DNA of 64,000 nucleotides, from NCBI RefSeq assembly GCF_004217175.1, contig NZ_SHKI01000005.1, positions 470,348 through 534,347 on the forward strand, written 5' to 3'. Of the stretch, positions 36,385 to 48,771 are shown piece by piece. The notes below the pieces were generated by a model. That model was not told the origin of the DNA. It worked only from the letters and a program-made list of their open reading frames with translations, and did not search any database. A program made the position numbers and the translations under genes. Numbering within the stretch: the stretch's first letter is position 1; each line of letters opens with the position of its first letter. This stretch comes from Leucobacter luti. Lineage in GTDB: Bacteria > Actinomycetota > Actinomycetes > Actinomycetales > Microbacteriaceae.

Positions 36385-36389
36385 GAAGT

Positions 36390-39688
<3,299 letters not shown>

Positions 39689-39692
<4 letters not shown>

Positions 39693-40540
39693 CCGTCTCG
39701 TTCGGAACCCGGCTCGCGTCTGAGCTCGCTGCGAAGCGGCACCTGTGCGTGGGCATCGACCCCCACGCACCGCTGCTGTCGGATTGGGGGCTCGCCGACG
39801 ACGCGGCCGGGGCCGAGCGGATGGGGCGCGAGGTCGTCGCCGCGGCCGCCGGGGTCGCGGCCTGCGTGAAACCGCAGGTCGCCTTCTTCGAGCGGTTTGG
39901 CTCGGCCGGCTTCGTGGCGCTCGAGCGAGTGCTCGCGGACGCGCGCGCCGCGGGGCTCCTTGTGATCGCCGACGTGAAGCGTGGCGACATCGGATCGAGT
40001 TTCGCCGCGTACGCGGACGCCTGGTTGCGGCCCGGATCCCCGCTGGAGGCCGACGCGATGACCGTCGCCGCCTACCAGGGCTTCGGGAGCTTGAGAGGTG
40101 CCTTCGACCGCGTGCGCGAGGACGGGAAGGGCCTCTTCGTGCTCGCCGCCACTTCGAACCCGGAGGCGCGCGACGTGCAGCAGGCGGTGCGCGCCGACGG
40201 CAGGACCGTGGCTCAGGCGATGGTGGACGACGCGCTCGCGTGTGGCCACCCGGGCGACGATCACGTCAATTCAGTGGGGGTCGTGCTCGGCGCAACCCTC
40301 CGCCTCGAAGACTTCGGCATCGACGCGTCGGCACCCCCGGCGCGACCGGCGCTGCCGGTCCTCGCACCCGGGTTTGGATTCCAGGGCGCGAGAGTTGAGG
40401 ATGCCGCGGAGATTTTTGGCGGTTTTGGCTGGGCGCTGCTCGCCAGCGAGTCGCGCAGCGTGCTCGCCGGCGGACCGATCGGGCTCGCGACTCGCGTGCG
40501 TGATCGGGCAGAAGCCGTGGCAACTGCGCTCACTGTGTGA
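39689..40540 (+). CDS. pyrF: Orotidine 5'-phosphate decarboxylase (type 2)
   Basis: PyrF converts OMP to UMP, the last step of this operon. The 283-residue TIM-barrel protein has the catalytic motif DVKRGDIGS (95-103) typical of the longer type 2 enzymes of actinobacteria, and a C-terminal phosphate-binding part (APGFGFQGA, about 226-234). It overlaps carB by 4 bp. pyrD is not in the operon. Confidence 0.96.
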
Positions 40541-40595
40541 CACGCTTAACAGTGAGGAACGTTTGGGGGGCAGGACGACGAGTGGAGACGATGAG

Positions 40596-41540
40596 ATGAA
40601 CAGCTCAGAGAATCGCACCGCGCGCACGATGCCCGCGGTGGACCGTATTGCAGCGAACCGCGCCGCGATCGCGGCGCGTCAGGCGCGCGCGGAACTGAAA
40701 CGACGGCTTCGCAGCGGGGAGGTGTCCCCGCTCCGCGTGCTGGAGCAGTCGGTGGTGCCAGGCAGCCCTGCCGCGACCCTGAGGATCACCGATTTTCTGC
40801 TCTCCTTCCCGGCGATCGGCGTGGTGAAGGCCGAGCGCGTGCGCGCGCAGCTTGAGATCTCCGAGCGCAAGCGGCTCGGCGGCCTCGGTACGCTGCAGCG
40901 CGAGCGGCTCGAGCGGTTTGTGCGCGAGCGGACCGGGATCGAGGAGAACCCGGGCCGGCCGCCGTTGACCGTACTCGCGGGCCCCACCGCGGTGGGCAAG
41001 GGAACGGTCGCGAACTACATTCGGGAGCACTACCCGGAGGTGCGCCTCTCGGTCTCGGCAACGACGCGTGACCCGCGCCCCGGCGAGGTCGACGGGTCGC
41101 ACTACTTCTTCGTCTCTGACGAGGGATTCGATCGGATGCTTGCCTCGGACGAGCTGCTCGAGTGGGCCACCGTGCACAACAAGTACCGGTACGGCACCCC
41201 GCGCGGCCCGGTGCTTGAGGCCGCTGCCCGCGGCGAGATGATGCTGCTCGAGATCGATCTCCAGGGTGCGCGCCAGGTACGCGCGAGCATGCCCGAGGCG
41301 CGCCTCGTGTTTCTCGCTCCGCCGAGCTGGGACGAGCTCGTGAATCGCCTGGTCGGTCGCGGCACCGAGGACGCGGAGGAGCGCGCGCGGCGGTTGGAAA
41401 CCGCCAAGGTGGAGCTCGCCGCTGCCGACGAGTTCGACGAGATCATCGTCAACGACGAGGTGCCACGCGCGGCCGCGCGGCTCGTTGAGATCATGCGCGG
41501 CGAACCCGCCACCGCGCCCGCAGAACCGCCGCACGCATGA
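40596..41540 (+). CDS. gmk: mIHF-guanylate kinase fusion
   Basis: Two proteins appear fused. Residues about 13-112 match the mycobacterial-type integration host factor (conserved [15 protein letters not shown], the LPG-IG-VKA-R-like helical motif at 70-90, [10 protein letters not shown]), a nucleoid DNA-binding protein. Residues about 122-303 are guanylate kinase with Walker [10 protein letters not shown] (129-137), [16 protein letters not shown] (about 155-172) and the lid region, which phosphorylates GMP to GDP. In Mycobacterium mihF and gmk are adjacent separate genes. The ATG has GGAGA at good spacing, 55 bp after pyrF. No stop or start lies between the domains. Confidence 0.95.
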   Translation: MNSSENRTARTMPAVDRIAANRAAIAARQARAELKRRLRSGEVSPLRVLEQSVVPGSPAATLRITDFLLSFPAIGVVKAERVRAQLEISERKRLGGLGTLQRERLERFVRERTGIEENPGRPPLTVLAGPTAVGKGTVANYIREHYPEVRLSVSATTRDPRPGEVDGSHYFFVSDEGFDRMLASDELLEWATVHNKYRYGTPRGPVLEAAARGEMMLLEIDLQGARQVRASMPEARLVFLAPPSWDELVNRLVGRGTEDAEERARRLETAKVELAAADEFDEIIVNDEVPRAAARLVEIMRGEPATAPAEPPHA

Positions 41541-42493
41541 TCGATCAGGTGTCGGAGCTCGACCCGACGCAGTTCTGGGGAATCCCGCTCGCCCTCGTGG
41601 GAGCGGGATTCCTCGCCGTCGGCGCCCAGTACCAGTCCCGGGGCCTGAACAAGGTCGAACGCATCGTCGGCGAGAGCGCCGGCGCGGGACTCTCCTGGGG
41701 GCACATTCGCAACCTGCTCCGACGCCCGTCCTGGGTGATCGGCACCGTCCTGCTCGGCCTGGCCGTCGTGTTCCAGATCGGTTCGCTGTCGCTCTCCCCG
41801 CTCATCATCGTCCAGCCGATCGGCGTGGTGGGGCTCATTATCACCTCGATCCTCAACGCCCGCGTGAGCGGACTCCGCCTGGGCAAGCGCGTGCGGGCGT
41901 CGCTCGGGCTCGCGGTCCTCGGCATCGTCGCGTTCGTGACGATCGCCGCGTTTACCGCGCGCGACCGGCCCGTGACCGACGCGAAGCTCGTGGTGATCCT
42001 CATCGCCTTCGGCGTGGTGCTGCTCCTCGCGCTCCTGCTCTTTGCGGCCTTCCGGCACCGCAGCTTCGCGCTCATCTACATCGTGGGCGCGGGAGTGCTC
42101 TACGGTTTCGTGGCGACCTTCGCGAAGGCCGTGATCGGGCGACTGCAGCAGGGTGAGTTCGAGTGGCTCACCTGGACGTGCGTGGCCGCCCTGGTCGTGG
42201 GCGCGCTGCTGGGCATGGTGTTCGTGCAGAACGCCTACTCGTCTGGCCCACCCGACCTCGTGGTCGCCGGTCTCACCGTCATCGACCCGATTGTCGCCGT
42301 GCTCATCGGGATCGTGGTGCTGGGCGAGGCGGCCGGAGCCCCCGGCTGGGCGGTGCTTGTCTACGTGCTCTCGGGCATCGTCGCGATCATCGGCGTGATC
42401 GGCCTGGCGAAGTTCCACCCGCAGGCCGGGGCCACCGCGAGCCCGACGGACGCGGTGACCCCGGATTCGACGCCTAGTCCCGCAGCTCAGTAA
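41537..42493 (+). CDS. DMT-superfamily membrane protein (NIPA-like)
   Basis: The 318-residue product has about nine to ten membrane helices in the arrangement of the drug/metabolite transporter superfamily; the opening [19 protein letters not shown] and paired repeats fit NIPA/EamA-type carriers. Substrate is unknown (magnesium for some NIPA proteins, nucleotide sugars or metabolites for others). It overlaps gmk (ATGA) and closes the operon. Its 3' end overlaps the convergent ABC ATPase gene by 20 bp. Confidence 0.85.
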   Translation: MIDQVSELDPTQFWGIPLALVGAGFLAVGAQYQSRGLNKVERIVGESAGAGLSWGHIRNLLRRPSWVIGTVLLGLAVVFQIGSLSLSPLIIVQPIGVVGLIITSILNARVSGLRLGKRVRASLGLAVLGIVAFVTIAAFTARDRPVTDAKLVVILIAFGVVLLLALLLFAAFRHRSFALIYIVGAGVLYGFVATFAKAVIGRLQQGEFEWLTWTCVAALVVGALLGMVFVQNAYSSGPPDLVVAGLTVIDPIVAVLIGIVVLGEAAGAPGWAVLVYVLSGIVAIIGVIGLAKFHPQAGATASPTDAVTPDSTPSPAAQ

Positions 42494-43214
42494 CCGACCC
42501 GTTGGCGAGGCGCAGCCGCCGGTGCGCGCGCCGCGCCACGGCCGAGTCGTGGGTCACGGCGATGATCGTGAGCCCCTCGCGGTTGAGCTCCTCAAGCAGG
42601 CTCAGGATCTCGTCTCGCATGTCCTCATCGAGGTTGCCGGTGGGCTCGTCGGCGAGGAGCACGTGGGGCTTGCCCACGATCGCCCGCGCGATCGCGACGC
42701 GCTGCTGCTGACCGCCCGAGAGCTCCTGGGGGCGGTGGTCGGCGCGATCGGCGAGGCCCACGCGCGCGAGCGCCTCGGCGACCCGCCGGTCGCGCTCCTC
42801 TCGGGGGAGCCCGCGCGGCTCAAGGGCGGTGTCGACGTTTTCGCGGGCGGAGAGCGTGGGGAGCAGGTTGAACGACTGGAAGACGAAGCCCATGCGCTGC
42901 GCCCGCAGCTCGGTGAGTTTCGCGTCGGCGAGGCCCGAGAGCGCGAGGCCCGCGAACCGAATCTCGCCGCCGCTCGGGCGGTCGAGCGCGCCGAGCAGCT
43001 GAAGGAGCGTCGACTTGCCGCCGCCCGTCGGCCCCTGAATGGTGACGAACTCGCCTCGGTGCAGGGCGAGGTCCACGCAGGAGAGCGGCGTGATGGTGGT
43101 CTCGCCCTTCCGGTAGCTGCGGGTCACGCAGTCGAGGCGGTACAGCGGTTCGTCCGTGCCGGTCGGCGTGGTGTCACGCCGCTGCGCGGCATCCGGGGGA
43201 GTTGTGGTGCTCAT
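42474..43214 (-). CDS. ABC transporter ATP-binding protein (MacB/LolD type)
   Basis: The 246-residue ATPase has Walker A GPTGGGKST, Q-loop FQSFNLLPTLSA, signature LSGGQQQRVAIARA, Walker B LLADEPTGNLD and the H-loop VTHD, in the order of MacB/LolD-type ATPases that power FtsX-like permeases. The ATG follows AAAGGA. It lies 23 bp after the permease gene in the same leftward operon, next to a divergent two-component system. Confidence 0.95.
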   Translation of the reverse strand: MSTTTPPDAAQRRDTTPTGTDEPLYRLDCVTRSYRKGETTITPLSCVDLALHRGEFVTIQGPTGGGKSTLLQLLGALDRPSGGEIRFAGLALSGLADAKLTELRAQRMGFVFQSFNLLPTLSARENVDTALEPRGLPREERDRRVAEALARVGLADRADHRPQELSGGQQQRVAIARAIVGKPHVLLADEPTGNLDEDMRDEILSLLEELNREGLTIIAVTHDSAVARRAHRRLRLANGSVTELRD

Positions 43215-43237
43215 GCTTGCGTCCTTTGTGTGCCGGG

Positions 43238-44758
43238 TCATGCGATGGTTCGAAGGGCTTCGACGGGGCTCAGGCGTACAGCGCGCCAGGCGCCGAACGC
43301 GCCCGCGAGCACGCCGCCGAGGATACTGAGCGCGAGTGCCGCGCCCACGATCCACGGGGTGATGGGGGCCTGGAGCACGATGTCTGCGACCTCGGCGACG
43401 GCCTGGCCCGGTCCGCCGAATCCGCCGCCGGGACCACCCTGGCCGGCCCCGTCGGGCATACCCGCGCCGCCGCCGGCCCCCGCGGCCGATCCCGCCGCGC
43501 TGGCACCGCCGGGGAGCGTCACGCCCACGAGGTTGACGATCCAGACGGCGGCGACCCCGAGCGCGATTCCGACGATCCCGCCGAGCACCGACTGCACGAG
43601 TGACTCACCAGCGATCTGACGCACGACGCGCCCGTTTGACCACCCGATCGCCTTCAGTGTGCCGAACTCCCGGGTGCGGCGCTGCACGCCCGCGTTCGTG
43701 AGGAGCACCGCGATGGCGAGCGCCACGGCGAGCACGATGAGCGAGAGCCACGTGCCCAGGCTTGAGATCAGCGACGAGGCGCTCGCGAGGGAGCCCGACA
43801 CCTGCGCCGCGAGTTCGGCCTGCGAGCTCACGGTGGCGTCGGGGAGGGCCGTGGCGATCTGGTCTTGCACCGCATCGGCGTCGCTCGCCGAATCGGCGGC
43901 CACGTAGATGGTCGAGACGACCTCGCCGCTGCCGGCGAGCTGCTGCGCCGCGGCGAGCGCCAGGTACACGTTCGCGGCGGTGCTCGCCTCGTCGGTCGTG
44001 GAACTGACCAGACCGACCACCTCGGCGGAGCTGCCGCCCACGTCGAGGGTGTCGCCCACCGCGAGGTCTGCGGACGCCGCGTAGGTGGCGTCGAGCAGCG
44101 CCACTGTCGCGGCATCGCTGGAATTGTCGGCGTCGGTCAGGAGCCTGCCGTCGTCGAGCGCGACCCCCGTGAGCGGGCCCACGGCGGTCGCGGCCGGGTC
44201 GACCCCGAGCACGGTGAACGAGTCAATGTCGAACGCGCTGCCACCGCTGCCGCCCGGGCCCCCGGCGCCGGAGCCCGGAGCGCCGCCCGCCGCGCCGGGC
44301 TGGCCCGCGCCGTCGCCGGCAAGCGCTGCGGGATCCGGCATTTCGCCGGAGAAGCTCGTGTTCGTGAGGCTCAGGACGCCGGTTGCTGCCGACACCCCCG
44401 CAACGCCCTGCACCGTCGTGAGCGCCTCGGCCTCAAGGGTGCCGCGCATGCGGTCGGTCGCGAGCCGCGATTGTGAGATGCTCGTGGTGCCGTCGCTCGT
44501 GGCGCCCTCGTCCGCGCCGAACTCAAAGCGGGGCCCGCCGCCCCCGTCGGCCCCCGGCTCGCTCGGTGCGCCGGTCACGGTGAGGTCGGTGCCGACGCCC
44601 GCCACTCCCTCGAGCGCGGTCGCCTGAGCCTGCCGCACACCCGTTGCGAGCGATGAAACAACGATCACGAGGGCGATCGCGATCGCGAGACAGGCCGCGA
44701 CCACGGCGGTCTGGCGCTTACGCCCGCTCAGCTCTCTGCGGAGCAGTGTCAAGTACAT
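43238..44758 (-). CDS. ABC transporter permease (FtsX/MacB type) with Gly-rich external loops
   Basis: The 506-residue permease has an N-terminal helix (about 19-40), a large extracytoplasmic MacB-like domain (about 42-325) and three C-terminal helices (about 330-365, 390-425, 470-500) of the FtsX family, with the conserved RTREFGTLKAIGWS loop (about 364-377). Two Gly/Pro-rich inserts stand out (about 150-180 and 425-455). Such permeases export or sense lipids or peptides at the envelope. The ATG follows AAAGGGA. Divergent from the histidine kinase. Confidence 0.93.
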   Translation of the reverse strand: MYLTLLRRELSGRKRQTAVVAACLAIAIALVIVVSSLATGVRQAQATALEGVAGVGTDLTVTGAPSEPGADGGGGPRFEFGADEGATSDGTTSISQSRLATDRMRGTLEAEALTTVQGVAGVSAATGVLSLTNTSFSGEMPDPAALAGDGAGQPGAAGGAPGSGAGGPGGSGGSAFDIDSFTVLGVDPAATAVGPLTGVALDDGRLLTDADNSSDAATVALLDATYAASADLAVGDTLDVGGSSAEVVGLVSSTTDEASTAANVYLALAAAQQLAGSGEVVSTIYVAADSASDADAVQDQIATALPDATVSSQAELAAQVSGSLASASSLISSLGTWLSLIVLAVALAIAVLLTNAGVQRRTREFGTLKAIGWSNGRVVRQIAGESLVQSVLGGIVGIALGVAAVWIVNLVGVTLPGGASAAGSAAGAGGGAGMPDGAGQGGPGGGFGGPGQAVAEVADIVLQAPITPWIVGAALALSILGGVLAGAFGAWRAVRLSPVEALRTIA

Positions 44759-44896
44759 GGGGGTCCCTTTCGTCGGTGCTTCGAGTCTTTCGCCCCGCGA
44801 GTCCCCGCGCGTCACCCCGCCGCGGGCACCCCGTACCGCGGCTGCGGTATTCCCGGTCTACTGCGCGCGGGGGACGCCACCGGTCCGAAAACCCCG

Positions 44897-44902
44897 CAGA
44901 AT
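44897..44902 (+). promoter_or_regulatory. -10-like box of the histidine kinase gene (leaderless)
   Basis: CAGAAT, close to TAGAAT, lies 7 nt before the ATG at 44909, and no ribosome site is visible between. Confidence 0.35.
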
Positions 44903-44908
44903 GGGAGC

Positions 44909-46330
44909 ATGCATCCATCGACGCCACCCAGAGCTGGCCGGGCGGGCCCAGAGCCCACCCACGCGGCGTTCAACTGGAACGGGTGGGGTGGCGACCTGAT
45001 CGCCGCGCTGGTCGTCCTGGTGGGGGCCGGGCTGCTCTTCGGGTTCGCACCCGGATTCGGCGGCGGATTCGGCGGGGGCTTTGGTGGGCTCGGTGGCGAG
45101 AACGGACTCGGCGGCGGCACACCGCCGGGCACCGGGCCCGACCCCGGCGGCCCCGGCCGCGTGATCCCCATGGCGCACGGGGTCGGCGGAGCGGTGCTGC
45201 TGGTCGCCTCGGCTGCGCTGATGTTTTTGCGACGACGCTGGCCCACGGCCGTGTTCGCGGTGCTGTTCGCCGGCCTGTGCGTGGCGATCGCCCTCGGGCT
45301 CCCCACGCTTGGGCCGTCCATCGCGATCGCGATCGCGGCGCACACCCTCACCTCGGTGATTTCGCGCCGGGCCTCGTTCCTGCTCGTGGGCTGGGCCGTG
45401 GTGGTGTTGCTGGTGCTGAGCGCCTGGCTTGAGAGCTGGGCATCGCTCGATGTGCGCCTCGTCCAGGCCGCCGCGGCGATCGCGGTCGCCGCGGCGCTCG
45501 GGGACAGCGCGCGCTCCCGGCGGGCGTACCTCCGGGCGGTCACCGAGCGCGCCGAGCGCGCCGAGCAGACCCGGGAGGCCGAGGCGCTGCGGCGCGTCTC
45601 CGAGGAGCGGCTGCGCATCGCTCGCGACCTGCACGACACGGTGGCGCACCAGATCTCGGTGATCAGCCTCAACGCCGGGGTCGCCTCGAGCACACTCGAC
45701 ACCCGACCGGCGCGCGCGCAGGAAGCGCTCGGCACGATCCGGAGCGCTGCACGCGCCGCCCTCACCGACATCGGCGAGCTGCTGCGGTTCCTGCGCGCAG
45801 ACGAGGGCGATCCCACGGTCGCGCCGCCGCAGCCGGGTCTGACCGAGATCGCGGGGCTGTGTGAGCGTATGCGGGAGGCCGGGCTGACGCTCGACGTGGC
45901 GGTCCACGGCGACCTGGAGCGTGTCGGTGGACAGGCCGGGCGCACCGCCTATCGCATCGTCCAGGAGGGCCTCACGAACATGCTCAAGCACGGCGCTGGC
46001 GCGTCCGGCAGGGTCGAGCTCACCGTCGAAGCACCGCAGCTCCGAATCCTGCTGGAGAACCCGGTCGCCCCGCGCCCCGCGGCCGGGGCTGGCGCTGCCG
46101 CTGCGGCTGCCGCAGGCGCAGGCGCTGACCCCGCCGCGGACGCCGTGGGGCGCGGTACGGGACTCGGCCTGATCGGGATTCGGGAGCGGGTTGCGGCGCT
46201 GCGGGGCCGCGTCACGGCGGGGCAGAGCGGCGATCGCTACCGGTTGCTCGCCGAGCTGCCGTTCACCGAGCCAGCGCCGGATCGCCCGGCGCCGCCGGAC
46301 GCCGCAGCACTCTCCGTGGAGGACTCATGA
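44909..46330 (+). CDS. NarL-family sensor histidine kinase
   Basis: The 473-residue kinase has an N-terminal membrane part (helices about 28-48, 92-110, 114-175) whose first external loop is extremely Gly-rich (about 48-84), then a coiled linker, a HisKA_3 dimerisation domain with phospho-acceptor His242 in RDLHDTVAHQ, and a HATPase domain (N-box YRIVQEGLTNMLKH, G-box GRGTGLGLIGIRER) interrupted by an Ala-rich insert (about 390-410). The response-regulator gene overlaps by 4 bp. The Gly-rich loop mirrors those of the divergent permease. Confidence 0.94.
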   Translation: MHPSTPPRAGRAGPEPTHAAFNWNGWGGDLIAALVVLVGAGLLFGFAPGFGGGFGGGFGGLGGENGLGGGTPPGTGPDPGGPGRVIPMAHGVGGAVLLVASAALMFLRRRWPTAVFAVLFAGLCVAIALGLPTLGPSIAIAIAAHTLTSVISRRASFLLVGWAVVVLLVLSAWLESWASLDVRLVQAAAAIAVAAALGDSARSRRAYLRAVTERAERAEQTREAEALRRVSEERLRIARDLHDTVAHQISVISLNAGVASSTLDTRPARAQEALGTIRSAARAALTDIGELLRFLRADEGDPTVAPPQPGLTEIAGLCERMREAGLTLDVAVHGDLERVGGQAGRTAYRIVQEGLTNMLKHGAGASGRVELTVEAPQLRILLENPVAPRPAAGAGAAAAAAAGAGADPAADAVGRGTGLGLIGIRERVAALRGRVTAGQSGDRYRLLAELPFTEPAPDRPAPPDAAALSVEDS

Positions 46331-47013
46331 CCATTACCGTGCTCGTGGTCGACGACCAGGCGCTCATTCGCCAGGCCGTCGCCGATATTCTCTCCGGCGA
46401 GCCCGACATCGACGTGGTGGGCACCGCCGGTGACGGTGCGGATGCGGTGCGGCAGGCCGCCCAGCTGCGCCCAGACATCGTACTGATGGACGTTCGGATG
46501 CCCGGGGTCGACGGGATCGCTGCCACGGCCGAGATCTGCGCGGCCACCTGGGCGGCCCACACGCGCGTCCTCGTGCTCACCACCTTTGAGGAGGATGAAT
46601 ACGTGGTGCAGGCGCTGCGGGCGGGTGCGAGCGGCTTTCTCGGCAAGGGGGCGGAACCCGACGAGATCGCCCGCGCGGTGCGCGCCGTGCACGCGGGGGA
46701 GTCGCTCCTCTCTCCGGCGGCGACCCGCGGCCTCATCAGCCGCTACCTGCTGGGCGATCGAGACACCGCTCGCGCGCGGCAACTCGACCCGGGCGGGCTC
46801 CTCGCCGCGCTGACGGAGCGCGAGACCGAGGTGCTGCTGCGCGTCGCGATGGGGAGATCAAACCAGGAAATCGCCGACGAGCTCTTCATCTCGCCGCACA
46901 CCGCGAAAACGCACGTGAACCGGATCATGACGAAGCTCCACGCCCACGACCGGGCGCAGCTGGTCATTGCCGCTTATGAGAGCGGCCTCATCGCGCCCGG
47001 CGCCCCGGCCTGA
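46327..47013 (+). CDS. NarL/LuxR-family response regulator
   Basis: The 228-residue protein has a receiver domain with acidic pocket DDQ (11-13), phospho-acceptor Asp in VLMDVRMPG (Asp58 region) and Lys in LGKG (about 107), then a LuxR-type helix-turn-helix (about 155-220; TEREVLLRVAMGRSNQEIA). It is the partner of the overlapping kinase and probably controls the divergent ABC exporter operon. Confidence 0.96.
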   Translation: MTITVLVVDDQALIRQAVADILSGEPDIDVVGTAGDGADAVRQAAQLRPDIVLMDVRMPGVDGIAATAEICAATWAAHTRVLVLTTFEEDEYVVQALRAGASGFLGKGAEPDEIARAVRAVHAGESLLSPAATRGLISRYLLGDRDTARARQLDPGGLLAALTERETEVLLRVAMGRSNQEIADELFISPHTAKTHVNRIMTKLHAHDRAQLVIAAYESGLIAPGAPA

Positions 47014-47145
47014 GCGCAGATATTCGCAATCGCGCCGGCGGTTCGTGGGATACTGGCGGCGGGGAGCCACGCGGCCGCCCTGAACGTCACAGAGCTGGGA
47101 AAGAGCGTGCACCGTTTCGCCGCACACCCGGGCAAGGGAGCGCAC

Positions 47146-47706
47146 ATGACCGAGCAACCGATACGCATCACGGCAGAGTCGCGCCGCTTCCCGTGGTGGG
47201 TGGTGCTGATCGTGGGCATAGTGGTCGTGATCGCCGGCGTCGGCCTGGTCGTGTGGCCGTTCATTGCCGCGAGCCAGCTCCTCGCCGTGATCTTCGGGAT
47301 CGCGCTGATTGCGAACGGTCTGGCAATGCTCGTCCGCAGCGGCCCCGGGGTCGGCGCGAAGGTGCTCGGCGTGGTCTTCATCGTCGCTGGGCTGCTCGCG
47401 ATGGTGTTTGCGGCGTTCACGGTGAAGGCGCTCGTGGTGCTCGTCGGGGCGGTCCTCCTCATCCTCGGCGTGTCCTGGATCGTCGCGGGCGCGCGCGTCG
47501 GGGCCGGGCGGGGCGGGGCGATTATGGTGCCCGGGGTGCTCGCGATCCTCGCCGGCGTGTTCGCGCTCATCTGGCCCGGCGTCGCGCTGAGTATCGTGGC
47601 GTTCTGCGCGGGCCTCGCGATGCTCGCGTTTGGCGCATCACTGATCTGGGGGTCCACCCGGCTGCGGCACACCCGTGTGGACCAGACCACCATTATCGTC
47701 GAATAG
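47146..47706 (+). CDS. HdeD-like (DUF308) membrane protein
   Basis: The 186-residue product has six membrane helices in three hairpins (first pair about 16-55, last pair about 125-165) as in the HdeD/DUF308 family, named for acid-resistance protein HdeD but of unknown molecular role. ATG 47146 follows AAGGGAG; a GTG at 47107 with GGGAAAG upstream would add 13 residues. A GATACT box near 47049 may be its -10. Independent of the preceding two-component operon. Confidence 0.85.
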   Translation: MTEQPIRITAESRRFPWWVVLIVGIVVVIAGVGLVVWPFIAASQLLAVIFGIALIANGLAMLVRSGPGVGAKVLGVVFIVAGLLAMVFAAFTVKALVVLVGAVLLILGVSWIVAGARVGAGRGGAIMVPGVLAILAGVFALIWPGVALSIVAFCAGLAMLAFGASLIWGSTRLRHTRVDQTTIIVE

Positions 47707-47739
47707 GTGACGCGGAGGTGGCCGCGCTGCGATCATGAG

Positions 47740-47813
47740 TAGGGCGGACGGGACTTGAACCCGTGACCGATGGATTATGAGTCCAGTGCTCTAACCAACT
47801 GAGCTACCGCCCC
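47740..47813 (-). tRNA. tRNA with CAU anticodon (elongator Met, or Ile2)
   Basis: Reading leftward from 47813, the acceptor arm GGGGCGG pairs with CCGCCCT (one G-U), D-arm GCTC/GAGC, anticodon loop CTCATAA, and T-arm CGGGT region with GTTCAAGTC. CCA is not encoded. The anticodon stem lacks the three G-C pairs of initiators, so it is elongator Met, or the lysidine-modified Ile2, which share this anticodon. Confidence 0.92.
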
Positions 47814-47941
47814 GTACAACCATTTCATCCTAGGGGATGCCGCACCCGCGGTGCGCCCCACGCACCGTCCGTCAGATTCGTTCGCCCGCCCGTGGGTACC
47901 ACCCGCGTGCAAGACCCGTTCACCGACCCAGAGGAGTCTCG

Positions 47942-48736
47942 ATGACTGTCCCCGATCGCCGCGTCCCACTGACCTCCGTCTTCAATATGCGCGACCTGGG
48001 CGGGCTGCCCGTCGCTGGCGGCACGGTGGTGCCGGGGCAGGTGTATCGCTCCGCCTCGCTCGCGGAGCTCAGCGACGCCGACGGCGCGGCGTTCGTCGAC
48101 CGAGAGATCACGACCGTGTACGACCTGCGTACCGCCGGCGAGCGCGCCGGGGCCCCGGACCGCGTGCCGCCGGCCGTCGCCTCGATCCCGCTCGATGTGC
48201 TCGCGGATAGCCCCGTCGCGGCCGCCGCGAACATCAACGGGATGCTCGCGAACCCCGGGGTGCTCGCGGACGCGCTCGGCGGGGGCAAGGCCGAGACGAT
48301 GCTGCAGTCCTCGTACCGCGACATCGTCGCCCTGCCGTCGGCGCTGGCCTCGTACCGCGCGTTCTTCCGCGGGATCGGCGACGACGCCCGGGCGGGCGCC
48401 GCGCTCTTCCACTGCACCACTGGCAAGGACCGCACCGGCTGGGGCGCCGCGGCGCTGCTGGCGCTGCTGGGGGCCAGCGACGAGGTGATCCGCGCGGACT
48501 ACCTGCAGACGAACACTGATCTGCTGCCGTCCCTGCAGCCCGTCATGGATCAGGCTGCCGCAGCGGGCATCGATCCCGAACTGATTCGGCCGGTGCTGGG
48601 CGTTGAGGAGAGCTACCTCGACGCGGCGTACCAGGAGGTCGCCGACCGCTTCGGCACGATCGAGGACTACTTCAGCGCCGGGCTGGGACTCGAAGCCGCG
48701 GACATCGACGCGCTGCGGGCCCGCCTCATCGCCTAG
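47942..48736 (+). CDS. Tyrosine-protein phosphatase (MptpB/LipA type)
   Basis: The 264-residue protein has the P-loop HCTTGKDRTG (157-166) with nucleophile Cys158 and Arg164, the N-terminal FNMRDLGGL motif (about 14-22) and DLRTAGER, all typical of Y_phosphatase3 enzymes such as mycobacterial PtpB, which dephosphorylate phosphotyrosine and phosphoinositides. No signal peptide is seen. The ATG follows AGAGGAG, so upstream in-frame codons are not used. Confidence 0.93.
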   Translation: MTVPDRRVPLTSVFNMRDLGGLPVAGGTVVPGQVYRSASLAELSDADGAAFVDREITTVYDLRTAGERAGAPDRVPPAVASIPLDVLADSPVAAAANINGMLANPGVLADALGGGKAETMLQSSYRDIVALPSALASYRAFFRGIGDDARAGAALFHCTTGKDRTGWGAAALLALLGASDEVIRADYLQTNTDLLPSLQPVMDQAAAAGIDPELIRPVLGVEESYLDAAYQEVADRFGTIEDYFSAGLGLEAADIDALRARLIA

Positions 48737-48771
48737 CGGGTGCCGCGGCACGGCGCGGCGCGCGCATCGCG

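Noticed and set aside
47740..47813. CAU tRNA as initiator tRNA-fMet
   Set aside because: The anticodon stem lacks the three consecutive G-C pairs of initiators.
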